DNA of 31,182 nucleotides from Christensenella sp. UBA941 (GCA_002293365.1 DBDD01000166.1:3726-34907), one strand, 5' to 3'. Shown: positions 7,088 to 16,156, counted from the first letter of the stretch. Notes: generated by a model not told the origin, from the sequence alone. Numbers and translations are program-made.

Positions 7088-7116
7088 AGTATATCATATT
7101 CAGCATGCCCTTGCTA
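7088..7116 (-). promoter_or_regulatory. Predicted extended -10 promoter of the TPR/methyltransferase operon
   Basis: On the minus strand, TGATATACT carries the extended -10 TGn motif and TATACT (7093-7088). The -35 region 17 bases further upstream, TAGCAA (7116-7111), is weak, as is common for extended -10 promoters. It sits about 64 bases before the TPR gene start. Confidence 0.45.
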
Positions 7117-7141
7117 CTGGCCGCAAAAAAAGGCAAAATTC

Positions 7142-7168
7142 AAGGATATGAAGGATATGAAGGATATG
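7142..7168. repeat. Three tandem copies of a 9-base unit AAGGATATG
   Basis: AAGGATATG occurs three times without interruption at 7142-7150, 7151-7159 and 7160-7168, just beyond the 3' end of the acyltransferase gene. It is probably a slippage-prone short tandem repeat. No function is evident. Confidence 0.8.
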
Positions 7169-7180
7169 AACACCACCTTA

Positions 7181-8245
7181 TTATGTTCGAGACTTCATCC
7201 CAAACAGTATCCTAACAACCGGAATACGCCGTATCGCAACCGATAAAAGCACAGTAAACACAAGCGATACAGCAATGAATACGGCGATTTGCAGCGGGAT
7301 ATTGGCTATACGCGGCATAAGGAGGTACGCAACCGCCGTCAGAATCGGGTAATGGAAGATATAGTAAAGCTGGGAGCTTTCCGCGGCGCGTATCAAGGCT
7401 CCGTTTTGCGCGATGAAGTATCGTTTGCCTAAGCCAATCAGCGCAAGCGCCGCTAAATATCCATATAAGTAATACGGCAGATCATAGGCAAACCCGCTCC
7501 ATTGAGATTCAATGGCGACGGCATATCCCGCTCCGGCAACGAGCGCCGAAATTAAAAACGCAAATCGAAGCCTCTCTAGCTTTTCTTGTACCTCTTCGTG
7601 TGACAGCGCAAAGAGTCCGATTAAAAAGAGAACAAAGTATTGGGCAAGGCTTTTACCGCCAAAATTGAGCCAATCGTCCGCCTGCGCCTGTACTGCGCCC
7701 AACAGCATAATCAGGGCTACGGGCCACTTGTTCCAAGCCATAAACTTCGGAAATCGCCTGCAAAGCAAGAAGATAGGCAGCGCCGCTAAAGAGATGATAA
7801 CCAGGTATAATAAAAACCAGAGGTGCGATAATCCGAAGCCGCCGTCATAGCCGGACAAGTCTGTCCATCTGGTAAAAAAGATGACGTAATGCGCAAAATA
7901 TCCGCCGCTGTAGCCGTTGTTGGATATGTCCGCGATATACGCAAGGAACGGATTTATCAGCAACACGCCCGCCAATAGCGGAAGGCCGACGCGCAGTAAA
8001 CGCTCCTTAACAAATTGAGCCGGGCTGCGTTTTTCAAGCGAATAACGGGCGGACATTCCGGCGAGGACAAACATAACGGGCATAAACCACGGATAAGTCA
8101 GCCATACAAACCACCCCGCCGCCGGTAATGGCGCGCCGCGTACGTATTGTCCCTCGCCCCAAGTGTTATACATCATCGCCGTATGAAATGGGATCAATAA
8201 TGCTACACAGGCTAGCCGCAGCATATCGATATACCGCTTGCGCAT
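7181..8245 (-). CDS. Membrane-bound acyltransferase, acyltransferase 3 (OafA/NolL-like) family
   Basis: A 354-residue integral membrane protein with about ten hydrophobic segments. The N-terminal helix carries RYIDMLRLACVALLIPFHTA, the family hallmark with the catalytic-type histidine in IPFH (about residue 20). MFVLAGMSARYSLEKRSP follows, with the conserved F-x-L-x-G-M segment. These enzymes transfer acetyl or other acyl groups to cell-surface sugars, lipids or antibiotics from the cytoplasmic side. A start at 8287 is possible, but the ATG at 8245 has GGAGG 7 bases upstream and begins directly at the conserved first helix. The gene lies 22 bases downstream of the response regulator gene, so the two are probably co-transcribed. 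The substrate is unknown, although the glycan cluster in the same window is a conceivable context. Confidence 0.88.
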   Translation of the reverse strand: MRKRYIDMLRLACVALLIPFHTAMMYNTWGEGQYVRGAPLPAAGWFVWLTYPWFMPVMFVLAGMSARYSLEKRSPAQFVKERLLRVGLPLLAGVLLINPFLAYIADISNNGYSGGYFAHYVIFFTRWTDLSGYDGGFGLSHLWFLLYLVIISLAALPIFLLCRRFPKFMAWNKWPVALIMLLGAVQAQADDWLNFGGKSLAQYFVLFLIGLFALSHEEVQEKLERLRFAFLISALVAGAGYAVAIESQWSGFAYDLPYYLYGYLAALALIGLGKRYFIAQNGALIRAAESSQLYYIFHYPILTAVAYLLMPRIANIPLQIAVFIAVSLVFTVLLSVAIRRIPVVRILFGMKSRT

Positions 8246-8267
8246 ATTTCGGCCTCCAAACCTTTGC

Positions 8268-9062
8268 TTAGGTAACATAATCGGCACAAATTCTTATGAA
8301 TTCATCGTAATCCACCGGCTTTTGAAGGTAGCCGTTCATCCCAGCTTCCTCGCATAGGCGCATCGATTCGCTTTCCGAACCACTGGCCGAAAGAGCGAAT
8401 ATCGGCAGCCGCGCCGCTTCAGCGGAAAGGCCCCGAATCGCCCTGGCGGCGGCTATTCCGTCCATTTTGGGCATATGGATATCCAGAAACACCAGCGAAT
8501 AGCGGGCGGCGTTTTCTTTGTATTTATCCAGCGCTTCTTTTCCGTCTTCGGCAAAATCGAGCGTTAACCCCTCCACGCCGGCTAGCATCGCGGCTAAAAT
8601 GTCGCGGTTGAGCTCTACGTCCTCGGCAATTAAGATCGTCTTTCCCCGAAGGCGCTCTTCCGGCGGCTTCAAGGGCATGCGGAGCGGCGCGCTTACGCGC
8701 AGTTGAAGCCGCTTTGTAAGCGCGCCGCTCCCGGAGCGCCTTATAACGGCATAGTCGACGGCGCCCATGGCAAAAGCGGCCATTTCGAGGTTTTCGTCGT
8801 CGTGTTGCGCCAAAACCAAAACCGGGACGCCACCGGCGTTTGCTTCGCGGGCTAGGCCGGCAAACGAAGATAAATCGGCTTCGCCTGCGCAAATGACAAT
8901 CGCGTCGGCGCCGTACGCTTCGAGCACGGCTAACGCCGCGCTGCCCGAGGCCGCGATATTGATCTCAAAGGAGCGCATAAGCTCTTTTTTCAGCCCGGCT
9001 AATTCGCGCGGGTCTCCGCTTACTATGAGTACGCGGCTTTTCAAATCGCCAAATATCGCCAT
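8268..9062 (-). CDS. Two-receiver response regulator (first REC degenerate, second canonical)
   Basis: A 264-residue soluble protein of two CheY-like domains and no output domain. The second domain (about 141-264) has every receiver residue: E147/D148 in ILIAEDVELNR, phospho-acceptor D194 in VFLDIHMPKMDG, S225 in LSAS and K248 in LQKP. The first domain (about 9-125) has the fold pattern (RVLIVSGDPRE, AAFAMGAVDYAV), but the phospho-acceptor strand reads AIVICAGEA and lacks the aspartate, so it is likely a pseudo-receiver. It could act as a phosphate sink or an adaptor. It lies divergent to the chemotaxis operon and upstream of the acyltransferase gene. I prefer the ATG at 9062, with GGGGG upstream, over the ATG at 9080, which lacks a ribosome binding site. 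Confidence 0.85.
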   Translation of the reverse strand: MAIFGDLKSRVLIVSGDPRELAGLKKELMRSFEINIAASGSAALAVLEAYGADAIVICAGEADLSSFAGLAREANAGGVPVLVLAQHDDENLEMAAFAMGAVDYAVIRRSGSGALTKRLQLRVSAPLRMPLKPPEERLRGKTILIAEDVELNRDILAAMLAGVEGLTLDFAEDGKEALDKYKENAARYSLVFLDIHMPKMDGIAAARAIRGLSAEAARLPIFALSASGSESESMRLCEEAGMNGYLQKPVDYDEFIRICADYVT

Positions 9063-9101
9063 TCTCTCGCCCCCGGCCATAAAAATATATTTAAGAAGTT
9101 A

Positions 9102-9130
9102 TTTCCAAAGCTAATTTACTAAGATATAAT
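9102..9130 (+). promoter_or_regulatory. Predicted promoter of the chemotaxis operon
   Basis: TTTCCA (9102-9107), a 17-base spacer and a perfect TATAAT (9125-9130) lie about 80 bases before cheA. The -35 box is weak. No sigma-28-type (flagellar) promoter was recognised here. Confidence 0.4.
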
Positions 9131-9138
9131 ATATGTAT

Positions 9139-9171
9139 GGTCAGGGGATAGACGCAAACCCGCCCCTGACC
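9139..9171. repeat. Inverted repeat GGTCAGGGG ... CCCCTGACC in the cheA leader
   Basis: A 9-base perfect stem, GGTCAGGGG (9139-9147) / CCCCTGACC (9163-9171), has a 15-base loop. It falls directly after the predicted cheA transcription start. Its loop contains no start codon or T-tract, so it could be a stability hairpin or an operator. It may be a distant relative of the other palindromic repeats in the window (shared AGGGG/CCCCT edges). Confidence 0.6.
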
Positions 9172-9211
9172 CTTAGAATATCATAATTGTTAGGATTGTT
9201 AAAGATCGCCG

Positions 9212-11743
9212 ATGAGCAACATTGACGCCGCTTCATTCTTCGACGATTTCGAAAGCGAAGCAAAAGCGCATATCGAGACCATCGAATTCGCGTTTCTGGA
9301 TATTGAAACGCTAAGCGGCTCGCCCGCGCTTATAGACAGCGTTTTTCGCGCCGCTCATAGCCTTAAAGGGACGGCGGGTTTTTTTTCGTTCGACAAGATA
9401 GTAGCCGTGGCGCATGAATTAGAAAGCGTATTTTCCAGGATAAAAAACGGCGAGCTAAGACTTACCGAAGAGATTGCCGACGTCGCTTTGCAAGGCGTAG
9501 ATATCCTAAAAAAGCTCGCGGACAACCTGCATTCCCATGAAAACATTGATATCACCTATATTTTAGATCTGCTCACCAAATACTCCAACTCCCAAAAGGC
9601 GGTCGATATCGCTTGGGGAACCAAAATGACCTTCGACTTAAAAAACGCCGAAACGCAGAAGATCCTGAAAGCAGCGTTAAAGCGCGGCCAGAAGCTATAT
9701 TATATCGGCGTCAACATGAAAAGCGATCTTGGGAGATATACCCAAAGGCCGGCTGGTATGTTCGAGGAGATACTATCGATCGGCTCCATCATGAAAATCT
9801 CGCTCGACGGCGCGGAAACCCTCCCTCCTCCCCCGTCCTCTCTGGCGGCGGATGTTCTTAGCGAGATTGCGCGCCGCGGCGTCTCGTCGCTTGGCCTTCT
9901 CGTAAGCAGCGTTTTGGAACCGGAGCTATTTCTTATCGCCGTGGAGCTCGAAAGCCGTTTTATCCGCCCGATACCAAAGGAAGCCGTTCTCGGCTTGAAA
10001 TCCGGTGAAGCTTCCAAGCCTGTCCAGCCTGGCGCACAGCCGCATCCTTATACTTCGAAGGCCGATTTCTCCGTTAGGCTCGATATTTCTTTCATAAACG
10101 GCTTCATGGACTTGGCCAACGAAATGATTTTAGCCCGGAACCAGCTAATGTCCTTAACGTCGGGCCATGTAAACGCCATCACGGGCTTGGCGCCCGTATT
10201 AAACAGCGTGAACCGGCTCACCAGCGAAATCCAGGAAAAGGTTATACGCGCAAGAATGCAGCCTGTAGGCGTACTATTCAATAAATTCCCGCGAATGATC
10301 CGCGACGCCGCCAAATCGCTCAAAAAGGATATTCGCCTCGAAATCTTCGGCGGCGATGTGGCGCTGGATAAATATATGCTCGATTCGTTGTCGGATCCTA
10401 TTACACAGCTTGTAAAAAACTCCGCCGACCACGGCATAGAAAGCGCTCTGCGCCGCGCCAAGCTCGGTAAACCGCCTAAAGGCACGATCACACTGGACGC
10501 CTGCATGCGCGACGGCATGGCGATAATCGAAGTATCGGACGACGGCGCAGGCCTTGATATCGGGCACATAAAGCAAATGGCCCTAGAACGCGGCAGCTAT
10601 TCGGAAGAACAGCTGGACACGATGTCCGAAAGCGAACTGTTCGCGCTGATATTCGAGCCCGGGTTTTCGACGGCGGTCAAGGTCACGAGCGTTTCCGGGC
10701 GCGGCGTCGGGATGGATATCGTAAAGACGAATATCGAACAACTAGGCGGCTCCATAGAAATCGAATCCACGCCCGATATCGGGACGACTATGCGCCTGAT
10801 AACGCCGCTATCGCTCTCCATTATCCGTACGCTGATTATAAAAATCCAAGGCGTTCAATACGCCGTGCCGGAAATAAACGTAGAGCGTATCGTCCGCGTT
10901 TCCACCAAGTCCTCAAAACAATTCGTATGGGTCAACGGTTCGCCCATATTAAATCTTGACGGGTGGCTCGTGCCGCTAATAACCCTTTGCGGCGACGCGC
11001 CCGCCGGCGCGCTTCCGGAATACGCGAATGAGGATGTTACAAAGTGCCTCGTCTTAAAGGCCGGCTCCCGCTTTTTCGCGCTATTGATCGACGACGCGTT
11101 TGGAACCGAGGAGACGCTGATCAAGCCGCTGCCCGTATACCTAAAGAGCTGCCGCCTCTACAGCGGCGTGACGGTATTGGGTTCCGGAAGCGCCATAATG
11201 GTCTTGGACGCCCAGTCCCTCATGCGCTCGGCGAGGCTCAGCGGCGTCGAAATGCCGCCCGAGGAAAGCATACCGCCCGCCAATAATCTACAGCATGTTA
11301 TAATCTTTAAATGCTCGGGTTCGGAATACTTCGCCGTAAACGAAGTCAGCGTCGCGCGCATCGAGCGTATAGAGCCCTACCAGATTCAAACGATCGACGG
11401 CGGGGAATACGCCAATATCGCGGGCAGAACTGTACAGATCCTGCGCCCGGAGTATTACGCCCCCGTTCAAAGGCTTCCCTATACAAAGAAATGGCTTTAT
11501 CTGCTTATGCTCGAATCCGGCGGCCATCCTTCGGGCTTGCTTGCGGCCAGCGTTCTCGATAAGGCCGAAGCGGCGCTGCCGCTTGACGGCGGAACCATCG
11601 AAGGCGAGTATATATTGGGTACCAGCATATACGGCGAAAAGATATTAATACACCTGGATTCCAAAAGCATCCGGCGCTCCGCCGGCGAAAAGAAAAGAAT
11701 TTCCCCGAAAACGGAAAGGCGGTGCGTATCATCCGAGGCCTAA
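9212..11743 (+). CDS. cheA: Chemotaxis histidine kinase CheA with two C-terminal CheW-like domains
   Basis: An 843-residue kinase that phosphorylates CheY and CheB in response to receptor signals. Domain order: an Hpt (P1) domain with phospho-accepting H49 in AAHSLKGTAG; a P2-like region about 155-265 (KLYYIGVNMKSDL, EEILSIGSIMKI); a P3 dimerisation helix pair about 288-350; the ATP-binding P4 domain with N box NSADHGIE (403-410), DDGAGLD (443-449) and GRGVGMDIV (497-505); a first CheW-like P5 domain about 538-680; and a second CheW-like domain about 693-825. Standard CheA has only one. The start ATG has only a weak upstream AGGA. The 3' end overlaps cheW by 22 bases. First gene of a seven-gene operon. 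Confidence 0.95.
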   Translation: MSNIDAASFFDDFESEAKAHIETIEFAFLDIETLSGSPALIDSVFRAAHSLKGTAGFFSFDKIVAVAHELESVFSRIKNGELRLTEEIADVALQGVDILKKLADNLHSHENIDITYILDLLTKYSNSQKAVDIAWGTKMTFDLKNAETQKILKAALKRGQKLYYIGVNMKSDLGRYTQRPAGMFEEILSIGSIMKISLDGAETLPPPPSSLAADVLSEIARRGVSSLGLLVSSVLEPELFLIAVELESRFIRPIPKEAVLGLKSGEASKPVQPGAQPHPYTSKADFSVRLDISFINGFMDLANEMILARNQLMSLTSGHVNAITGLAPVLNSVNRLTSEIQEKVIRARMQPVGVLFNKFPRMIRDAAKSLKKDIRLEIFGGDVALDKYMLDSLSDPITQLVKNSADHGIESALRRAKLGKPPKGTITLDACMRDGMAIIEVSDDGAGLDIGHIKQMALERGSYSEEQLDTMSESELFALIFEPGFSTAVKVTSVSGRGVGMDIVKTNIEQLGGSIEIESTPDIGTTMRLITPLSLSIIRTLIIKIQGVQYAVPEINVERIVRVSTKSSKQFVWVNGSPILNLDGWLVPLITLCGDAPAGALPEYANEDVTKCLVLKAGSRFFALLIDDAFGTEETLIKPLPVYLKSCRLYSGVTVLGSGSAIMVLDAQSLMRSARLSGVEMPPEESIPPANNLQHVIIFKCSGSEYFAVNEVSVARIERIEPYQIQTIDGGEYANIAGRTVQILRPEYYAPVQRLPYTKKWLYLLMLESGGHPSGLLAASVLDKAEAALPLDGGTIEGEYILGTSIYGEKILIHLDSKSIRRSAGEKKRISPKTERRCVSSEA

Positions 11744-12210
11744 GTTTTTACGCTGAAGGCGAGCGCTTTGCCGCCGACGTCGCCCTGATTCAAAAAATCG
11801 CGCGGAATATTGAAATCACGCCCGTTCCGATGGCTCCAAGCACAGTCGCCGGCATCGCCAACTTGAAGGGCAAGGTCATCACGCTGCTGCGCATAGCTTC
11901 CCTACTAAAGCTACGAGGCTTTGCAAACCATATTCCCGGCAAGGTTAACGCGGTCGTATTCAAGCCTTTCGCGGGCGAAAACGACCAAATGGGATTAATT
12001 ATCCATAGCCCCGGCGACCTTATCGAAATCGACGACGCGATAATCGCGCCTCCGCCATTGGCCGAAGGCGCCGAAGTCGCGCTCTATATTTCGGGCATTG
12101 CGGAGGTAGACGGCGCGCTTTATAGAATTCTAGATATTAAAGCCATAGTAGACCAATTCAGAAACGGCGGCGAGCCGCAAGGAGGTATTATCGATGAAAA
12201 ACCCCTTTAG
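11722..12210 (+). CDS. cheW: Chemotaxis coupling protein CheW
   Basis: A 162-residue protein consisting of a single CheW domain, which links receptors to CheA. LSFYAEGERFAADVALIQKI forms the first strands, then TPVPMAPSTVAGIANLKGKV (about 33-52) is the typical P-x-x-V-x-G-(I/V)-x-N-x-(R/K)-G-x-V segment. The start is a GTG at 11722 with GGAAAGG just upstream, inside the end of cheA. The gene's own end overlaps the MCP gene by 17 bases. Together with the extra CheW-like domain on CheA, this operon encodes three CheW folds. Confidence 0.92.
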   Translation: MRIIRGLSFYAEGERFAADVALIQKIARNIEITPVPMAPSTVAGIANLKGKVITLLRIASLLKLRGFANHIPGKVNAVVFKPFAGENDQMGLIIHSPGDLIEIDDAIIAPPPLAEGAEVALYISGIAEVDGALYRILDIKAIVDQFRNGGEPQGGIIDEKPL

Positions 12211-14224
12211 GAACATGCGCATCAGAACCCAGCTTATATGGGCGTTTATGGTCGTAACCCTCGTCACGATCGCCGTGTTGATTACCGCGCTGTTCGAAAT
12301 AAACAGCATGGGAAACTCGATCGGCTCGCTCTATAACGGCACGCTGGAGCCGCTGGAATACGTTACGCAAGCAAGAACGCTTATGGAAAAGGCGAAGACC
12401 GACGGGCGCGGCGCGCTATTGCTAAGTCAGCCCGCTCTGCGCGACCAAACAGCCCAGGATATTATCAACGAAACAAACCAAGCCAAGGCCTACATGGAAG
12501 AATTCGGCAAGACGATTCAAAAACAGGAGGCGATTCCCGTCCACGCGGCCTTAATGGAATCGTTCGACGAGTATATCGAGCTTATGGGGCCGTTTCGCGC
12601 TATGCTCCAGGCCGATTTAGCCCAGAGCGACGACTTCAACAATGCGCTCGCCTATATCGACGACATTCTTGCTCCCGTTTCCACCGCGTGCCTTGACCAC
12701 CTGGCGACGCTAAACTCCATCCGGCTGGAGCTTGGCAACGAGCTAATGACGGCGGCTTCCCGGAGCGCAAACGCCGCGTTTATGCTGATGATAGTGCTTT
12801 CATCCGCGGGCGTTTTAATATCGCTCGTCTTTGGCGTCGCGTTCGCGGTATATATCAGCAAGCCTATTCTCAAAGGCGTCGACGTCCTATCCAAGGCCGC
12901 GAACGGAGATTTCTCCGTCTCTCTGCCCGAAACCGAATACGGCGCGGAGATCGGCAAGCTGTACAGCGCTTCAAACGCGCTCTTGGACTACAACAGGATG
13001 ACAATTTCAACGATTGTCGAAACGAGCTCGACCATGCGGGACTCGGCTTCGAACATGCTCATGATATCATCTCAAATGGCCGATAACAGTAAAAGCCTCA
13101 ACGAGCAGACCTCTTTCGTCAGCGCGACGATCGAAGAGTTTTCGTCGGGCATGATGCAATCGTCCCATTCGCTGTCCACCGCGACTACGCATATCAGCGC
13201 CGTGGCGTCCTCCATAGACGAGATCAACTCGACTATCAGCGCCGTGGCGGCGGCCGCGGAGGAGACGAACACGCGCGTCGAACAATCGAGCCAGCTAGTC
13301 GACAGCATTAAAAACAGTATTTCGACGGCCTCCGGCTCTGTGACGCTTGTCTCGGATACCTTCAACAGCGTCGCGAAAAGCGTGGATGAAATCAACAAAT
13401 CCATCCTATCCATAAACGATCATTGCGCCAACGCGATGCGCCAGGTATCCGACGCGGACTCCAAGGCCAAGAGCGCGCACTTAATAATCCAGCAGCTTGA
13501 AGCCGCTTCCAAGCAAATCGGTAAGATCGTCAATATTATCAGCGACATTGCCGATCAAACGAATATGCTCGCCTTAAACGCCGCAATCGAGGCCGCGGGG
13601 GCGGGCGAGGCCGGCAAGGGCTTTATGATCGTCGCAAACGAAGTAAAGGATTTGGCAAGACAAACGGCGAACGCTACCGGCGAAATCGCCGACCAAATCG
13701 AGAACATGCAAAAGAGCATGCCCGAAGCCGTCGGCGCGGTTTCGATCATCACAAAGATAACCGACGGCCTGGCAGAGTTTATGCAAGCCCTCAATCTTGA
13801 GGTAACTCAGCAAGGCAAGCGCTCCGACCAAATCGCCGTGGAATCCGCGTCCGCCGCCCATAGAATGAGCGAGATAACCTTGGAAATCGGCAGAATATCC
13901 GAAAACGCGCAGTCCGTATCGCGAACGGTGCTCGATTCCACGAAGGGCGTAAACGAAATAGCGCGCTCCACAGCCGAGCTTGTCGTCGGGACGCAGGAAA
14001 TCGCGATGAATTCCGAACGCGCCTCCAACAATATCCGCGAGATAGATCGCGCCGCAAAAGAAATGTCCGCGGGCTTGGTAGATATCTCTAAGAATATCCA
14101 GTTGATCCATTCGGAGACGATCTCCGTACAAGAAAGCGCTATCCATACCAGCGAGGCCAGCCAGGAATTGTTCAATACCGCAAACGGAATGGAAACTTTC
14201 GTTTCCCGGTTTAAGGTCGAATGA
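12194..14224 (+). CDS. Methyl-accepting chemotaxis protein (transmembrane receptor)
   Basis: A 676-residue receptor. The first membrane helix spans about 14-34, an extracytoplasmic four-helix-bundle-like sensor about 35-190 (LYNGTLEPLEYVTQAR resembles 4HB_MCP), and the second membrane helix about 194-221. A HAMP linker starting ISKPILKGVDVL is followed by a long coiled-coil signalling domain. The CheA/CheW-binding hairpin tip lies near residue 453 on and reads ADQTNMLALNAAIEAAGAGE, almost consensus except for G in place of the usual R in EAARAGE. No C-terminal CheR/CheB-docking pentapeptide was recognised. The start ATG follows GGAGG and overlaps cheW. The TGA overlaps the cheB ATG. The ligand is unknown. 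Confidence 0.95.
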   Translation: MKNPFRNMRIRTQLIWAFMVVTLVTIAVLITALFEINSMGNSIGSLYNGTLEPLEYVTQARTLMEKAKTDGRGALLLSQPALRDQTAQDIINETNQAKAYMEEFGKTIQKQEAIPVHAALMESFDEYIELMGPFRAMLQADLAQSDDFNNALAYIDDILAPVSTACLDHLATLNSIRLELGNELMTAASRSANAAFMLMIVLSSAGVLISLVFGVAFAVYISKPILKGVDVLSKAANGDFSVSLPETEYGAEIGKLYSASNALLDYNRMTISTIVETSSTMRDSASNMLMISSQMADNSKSLNEQTSFVSATIEEFSSGMMQSSHSLSTATTHISAVASSIDEINSTISAVAAAAEETNTRVEQSSQLVDSIKNSISTASGSVTLVSDTFNSVAKSVDEINKSILSINDHCANAMRQVSDADSKAKSAHLIIQQLEAASKQIGKIVNIISDIADQTNMLALNAAIEAAGAGEAGKGFMIVANEVKDLARQTANATGEIADQIENMQKSMPEAVGAVSIITKITDGLAEFMQALNLEVTQQGKRSDQIAVESASAAHRMSEITLEIGRISENAQSVSRTVLDSTKGVNEIARSTAELVVGTQEIAMNSERASNNIREIDRAAKEMSAGLVDISKNIQLIHSETISVQESAIHTSEASQELFNTANGMETFVSRFKVE

Positions 14225-15282
14225 CGTTAAGCGCAATAAAAGTATTAATCGCCGACAATTCGCCGATTTATAAAAAAATGTTCGCGCAAGCCGTCGCCGG
14301 GGCGGCGGAAAACGCGACGAGCGCCCATGCCTCCGACAAGGATGAGCTTTTGAATAAAATCGCGCGCGAAAAATACGATATAATCGTGCTGGACGCAGAG
14401 CTAACAAGATCCGGAACGGCGTCGCTGATTCCTGTAATTCTTCGCGAGCTTCCGGACGCCGCAATACTCTTTGCAGCGCGGCCGTCGCCAAGAAACAAGG
14501 CGCTCTTTGCCGAAGCCGCCGCAAAGGGCGCGGCCATGCGCTTGGTTAAGCCCATCTACGGCAGCTACAGCGAGAATTTAGCCGAGCTAAAGTGCGCACT
14601 GAAGGGGATAATTAATATCTCCCTAAAGTCGCGGGAAGAAAAGCGCACTAACAATCCTAACGCCTCCAAAATGATTTCGCGTTTTCGCCCGGAGCTCGTA
14701 TTGATCGCATCCTCGACGGGAGGTCCGCAGGCGCTCGAAACGGTTCTTACGGCGTTAAGCGGGACGTTTCCCGTGCCGATTTTGGTAGTCCAGCATATGC
14801 TGCCTAATTTTACGGAATCGTTTGCAAATGGCCTCGATAAGAAGGCCAAGCTTAGGATAAAAGTCGCCGATAGCGGGGAGCGCGTCGTTCCGGGTACGGT
14901 TTATATCGCGCCGGACGGCTGCCATATGGCGCTAAACGCGCAAAGGAAGATCGCTTTTATCGACGCTCCGCCGGTCAGCGGCATCCGTCCGACCGCGGAC
15001 GTGCTTTTCGAATCCGTAGCCGATAATCTGCCTCCAGGCGACATTTTAGCCGTCGTCCTAACGGGAATGGGGCGCGACGGCGAGAGGGGACTTATGCAGC
15101 TAAAAGCCAGGCACAATTGTTATTGCCTTGTGCAAAGCGAACAAACCTGCGTCGTTTACGGAATGCCTCGCGCCGCCGTGGAAGCGGGGTTTGCGGATAG
15201 CGTCTTAGATTTGGGCGAAATTGCGGGCGCGTTGGAAAAGCTCTGTATATACGCGAACAGGAAGCGGGTCAACAATGAATAA
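14221..15282 (+). CDS. cheB: Chemotaxis response regulator / glutamate methylesterase CheB
   Basis: A 353-residue protein that removes methyl groups from MCP glutamates when phosphorylated. The N-terminal receiver domain (about 5-130) has D12 in LIADNS, phospho-acceptor D58 in IIVLDAE and K110 in LVKP. It is a little degenerate, with only one of the usual two acidic residues after strand 1. The C-terminal methylesterase domain (about 157-345) has the catalytic triad: S165 in ASSTGGPQ, H192 in VVQHML and D286 in TGMGRDGERG. The start ATG overlaps the MCP stop in ATGA. The last bases overlap the cheR start. Identity is certain from both domains. Confidence 0.95.
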   Translation: MTLSAIKVLIADNSPIYKKMFAQAVAGAAENATSAHASDKDELLNKIAREKYDIIVLDAELTRSGTASLIPVILRELPDAAILFAARPSPRNKALFAEAAAKGAAMRLVKPIYGSYSENLAELKCALKGIINISLKSREEKRTNNPNASKMISRFRPELVLIASSTGGPQALETVLTALSGTFPVPILVVQHMLPNFTESFANGLDKKAKLRIKVADSGERVVPGTVYIAPDGCHMALNAQRKIAFIDAPPVSGIRPTADVLFESVADNLPPGDILAVVLTGMGRDGERGLMQLKARHNCYCLVQSEQTCVVYGMPRAAVEAGFADSVLDLGEIAGALEKLCIYANRKRVNNE

Positions 15283-16156
15283 TATTTTCATCCGGCTGCC
15301 GTATAATTCAATAGGCCAAAAGGAATTCAAGCTTTTCAAAGCGCTTCTCGCCAAAAATAGCGGCATCGACATCCCGGCTGAAAAGGCGTACCTGTTTGAA
15401 ACCCGGCTCGCAAAAATGATGGCCGACGTTGGGTTGGACTCCTTTGCGGAATTTTACAAATACATACAATCCGGCGCGGATCCTCTAGCGGTTCAAAAAA
15501 TAATTAACGCCATGACGACTAACGAAACGCTCTGGTTTCGCGACGCTGCGCCTTGGAAGATCATGGAGGATATTCTGCTCCCCAAGCTTATTGGCGCGCT
15601 TTTATCGGGCCGGAAATCGCGTATAAGGATTTGGTGCGCCGCGGTTTCAACCGGGCAGGAAGCCTACTCTACCGCTATGTGTATAGACGATTATTTAACA
15701 AAGAACGCCGTATCGGGCGTAACGCTTTCAGATTTTGATATCGTAGCCACGGATATCTCTACACGGGTATTGGATATCGCAAAAAAAGGCCGGTACGACG
15801 CTATTAGTATACAGCGCGGCCTTAGCGACTATTATCGGGTAAAATATTTCACCAAAAACGGTTCCGCTTGGCATTTGGATCCTAGCATACGCGATACCGT
15901 GAAATTTTCCGCTTTTAACCTCGACAATGACTTTAATCACTTTGGAACTTTTGATATAATTTTCTGTAGGTATGTCCTGATCTATTTTTCGCAGGCGCTG
16001 AAAAAGGAAATTATCTCGAATATATACGGTTCCTTGGCGGACGATGGGATCTTGTTTTTAGGCAACTATACATTATACGATTTACTTGAGGATAATTATA
16101 AATTGAATATGTACAAAGATTTTTCTTATTATACAAAGAAGGCGGTAATTCTATGA
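15275..16156 (+). CDS. cheR: Chemotaxis protein methyltransferase CheR
   Basis: A 293-residue SAM-dependent enzyme that methylates receptor glutamates. The all-helical N-terminal domain (about 12-75) is followed by the conserved TTNETLWFRD (81-90), then the SAM-binding segment IRIWCAAVSTGQEAYSTAM (117-135). Next come IVATDISTRVLDIAKKGRYD and the FDIIFCRYVLIYFS motif of the CheR family. The ATG at 15275 begins at the family-typical N-terminus, lies a dozen bases after AGGA, and overlaps the end of cheB by 8 bases. The frame is open further upstream, but inside cheB. The TGA overlaps the cheY ATG. No TPR extension is present. Confidence 0.94.
   Translation: MNNIFIRLPYNSIGQKEFKLFKALLAKNSGIDIPAEKAYLFETRLAKMMADVGLDSFAEFYKYIQSGADPLAVQKIINAMTTNETLWFRDAAPWKIMEDILLPKLIGALLSGRKSRIRIWCAAVSTGQEAYSTAMCIDDYLTKNAVSGVTLSDFDIVATDISTRVLDIAKKGRYDAISIQRGLSDYYRVKYFTKNGSAWHLDPSIRDTVKFSAFNLDNDFNHFGTFDIIFCRYVLIYFSQALKKEIISNIYGSLADDGILFLGNYTLYDLLEDNYKLNMYKDFSYYTKKAVIL

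Noticed and set aside
13574..14524. 316-codon open frame antisense to the MCP and cheB genes
   Set aside because: Arginine-rich, low-complexity translation typical of antisense frames, with the sense frames carrying unambiguous MCP and CheB motifs.
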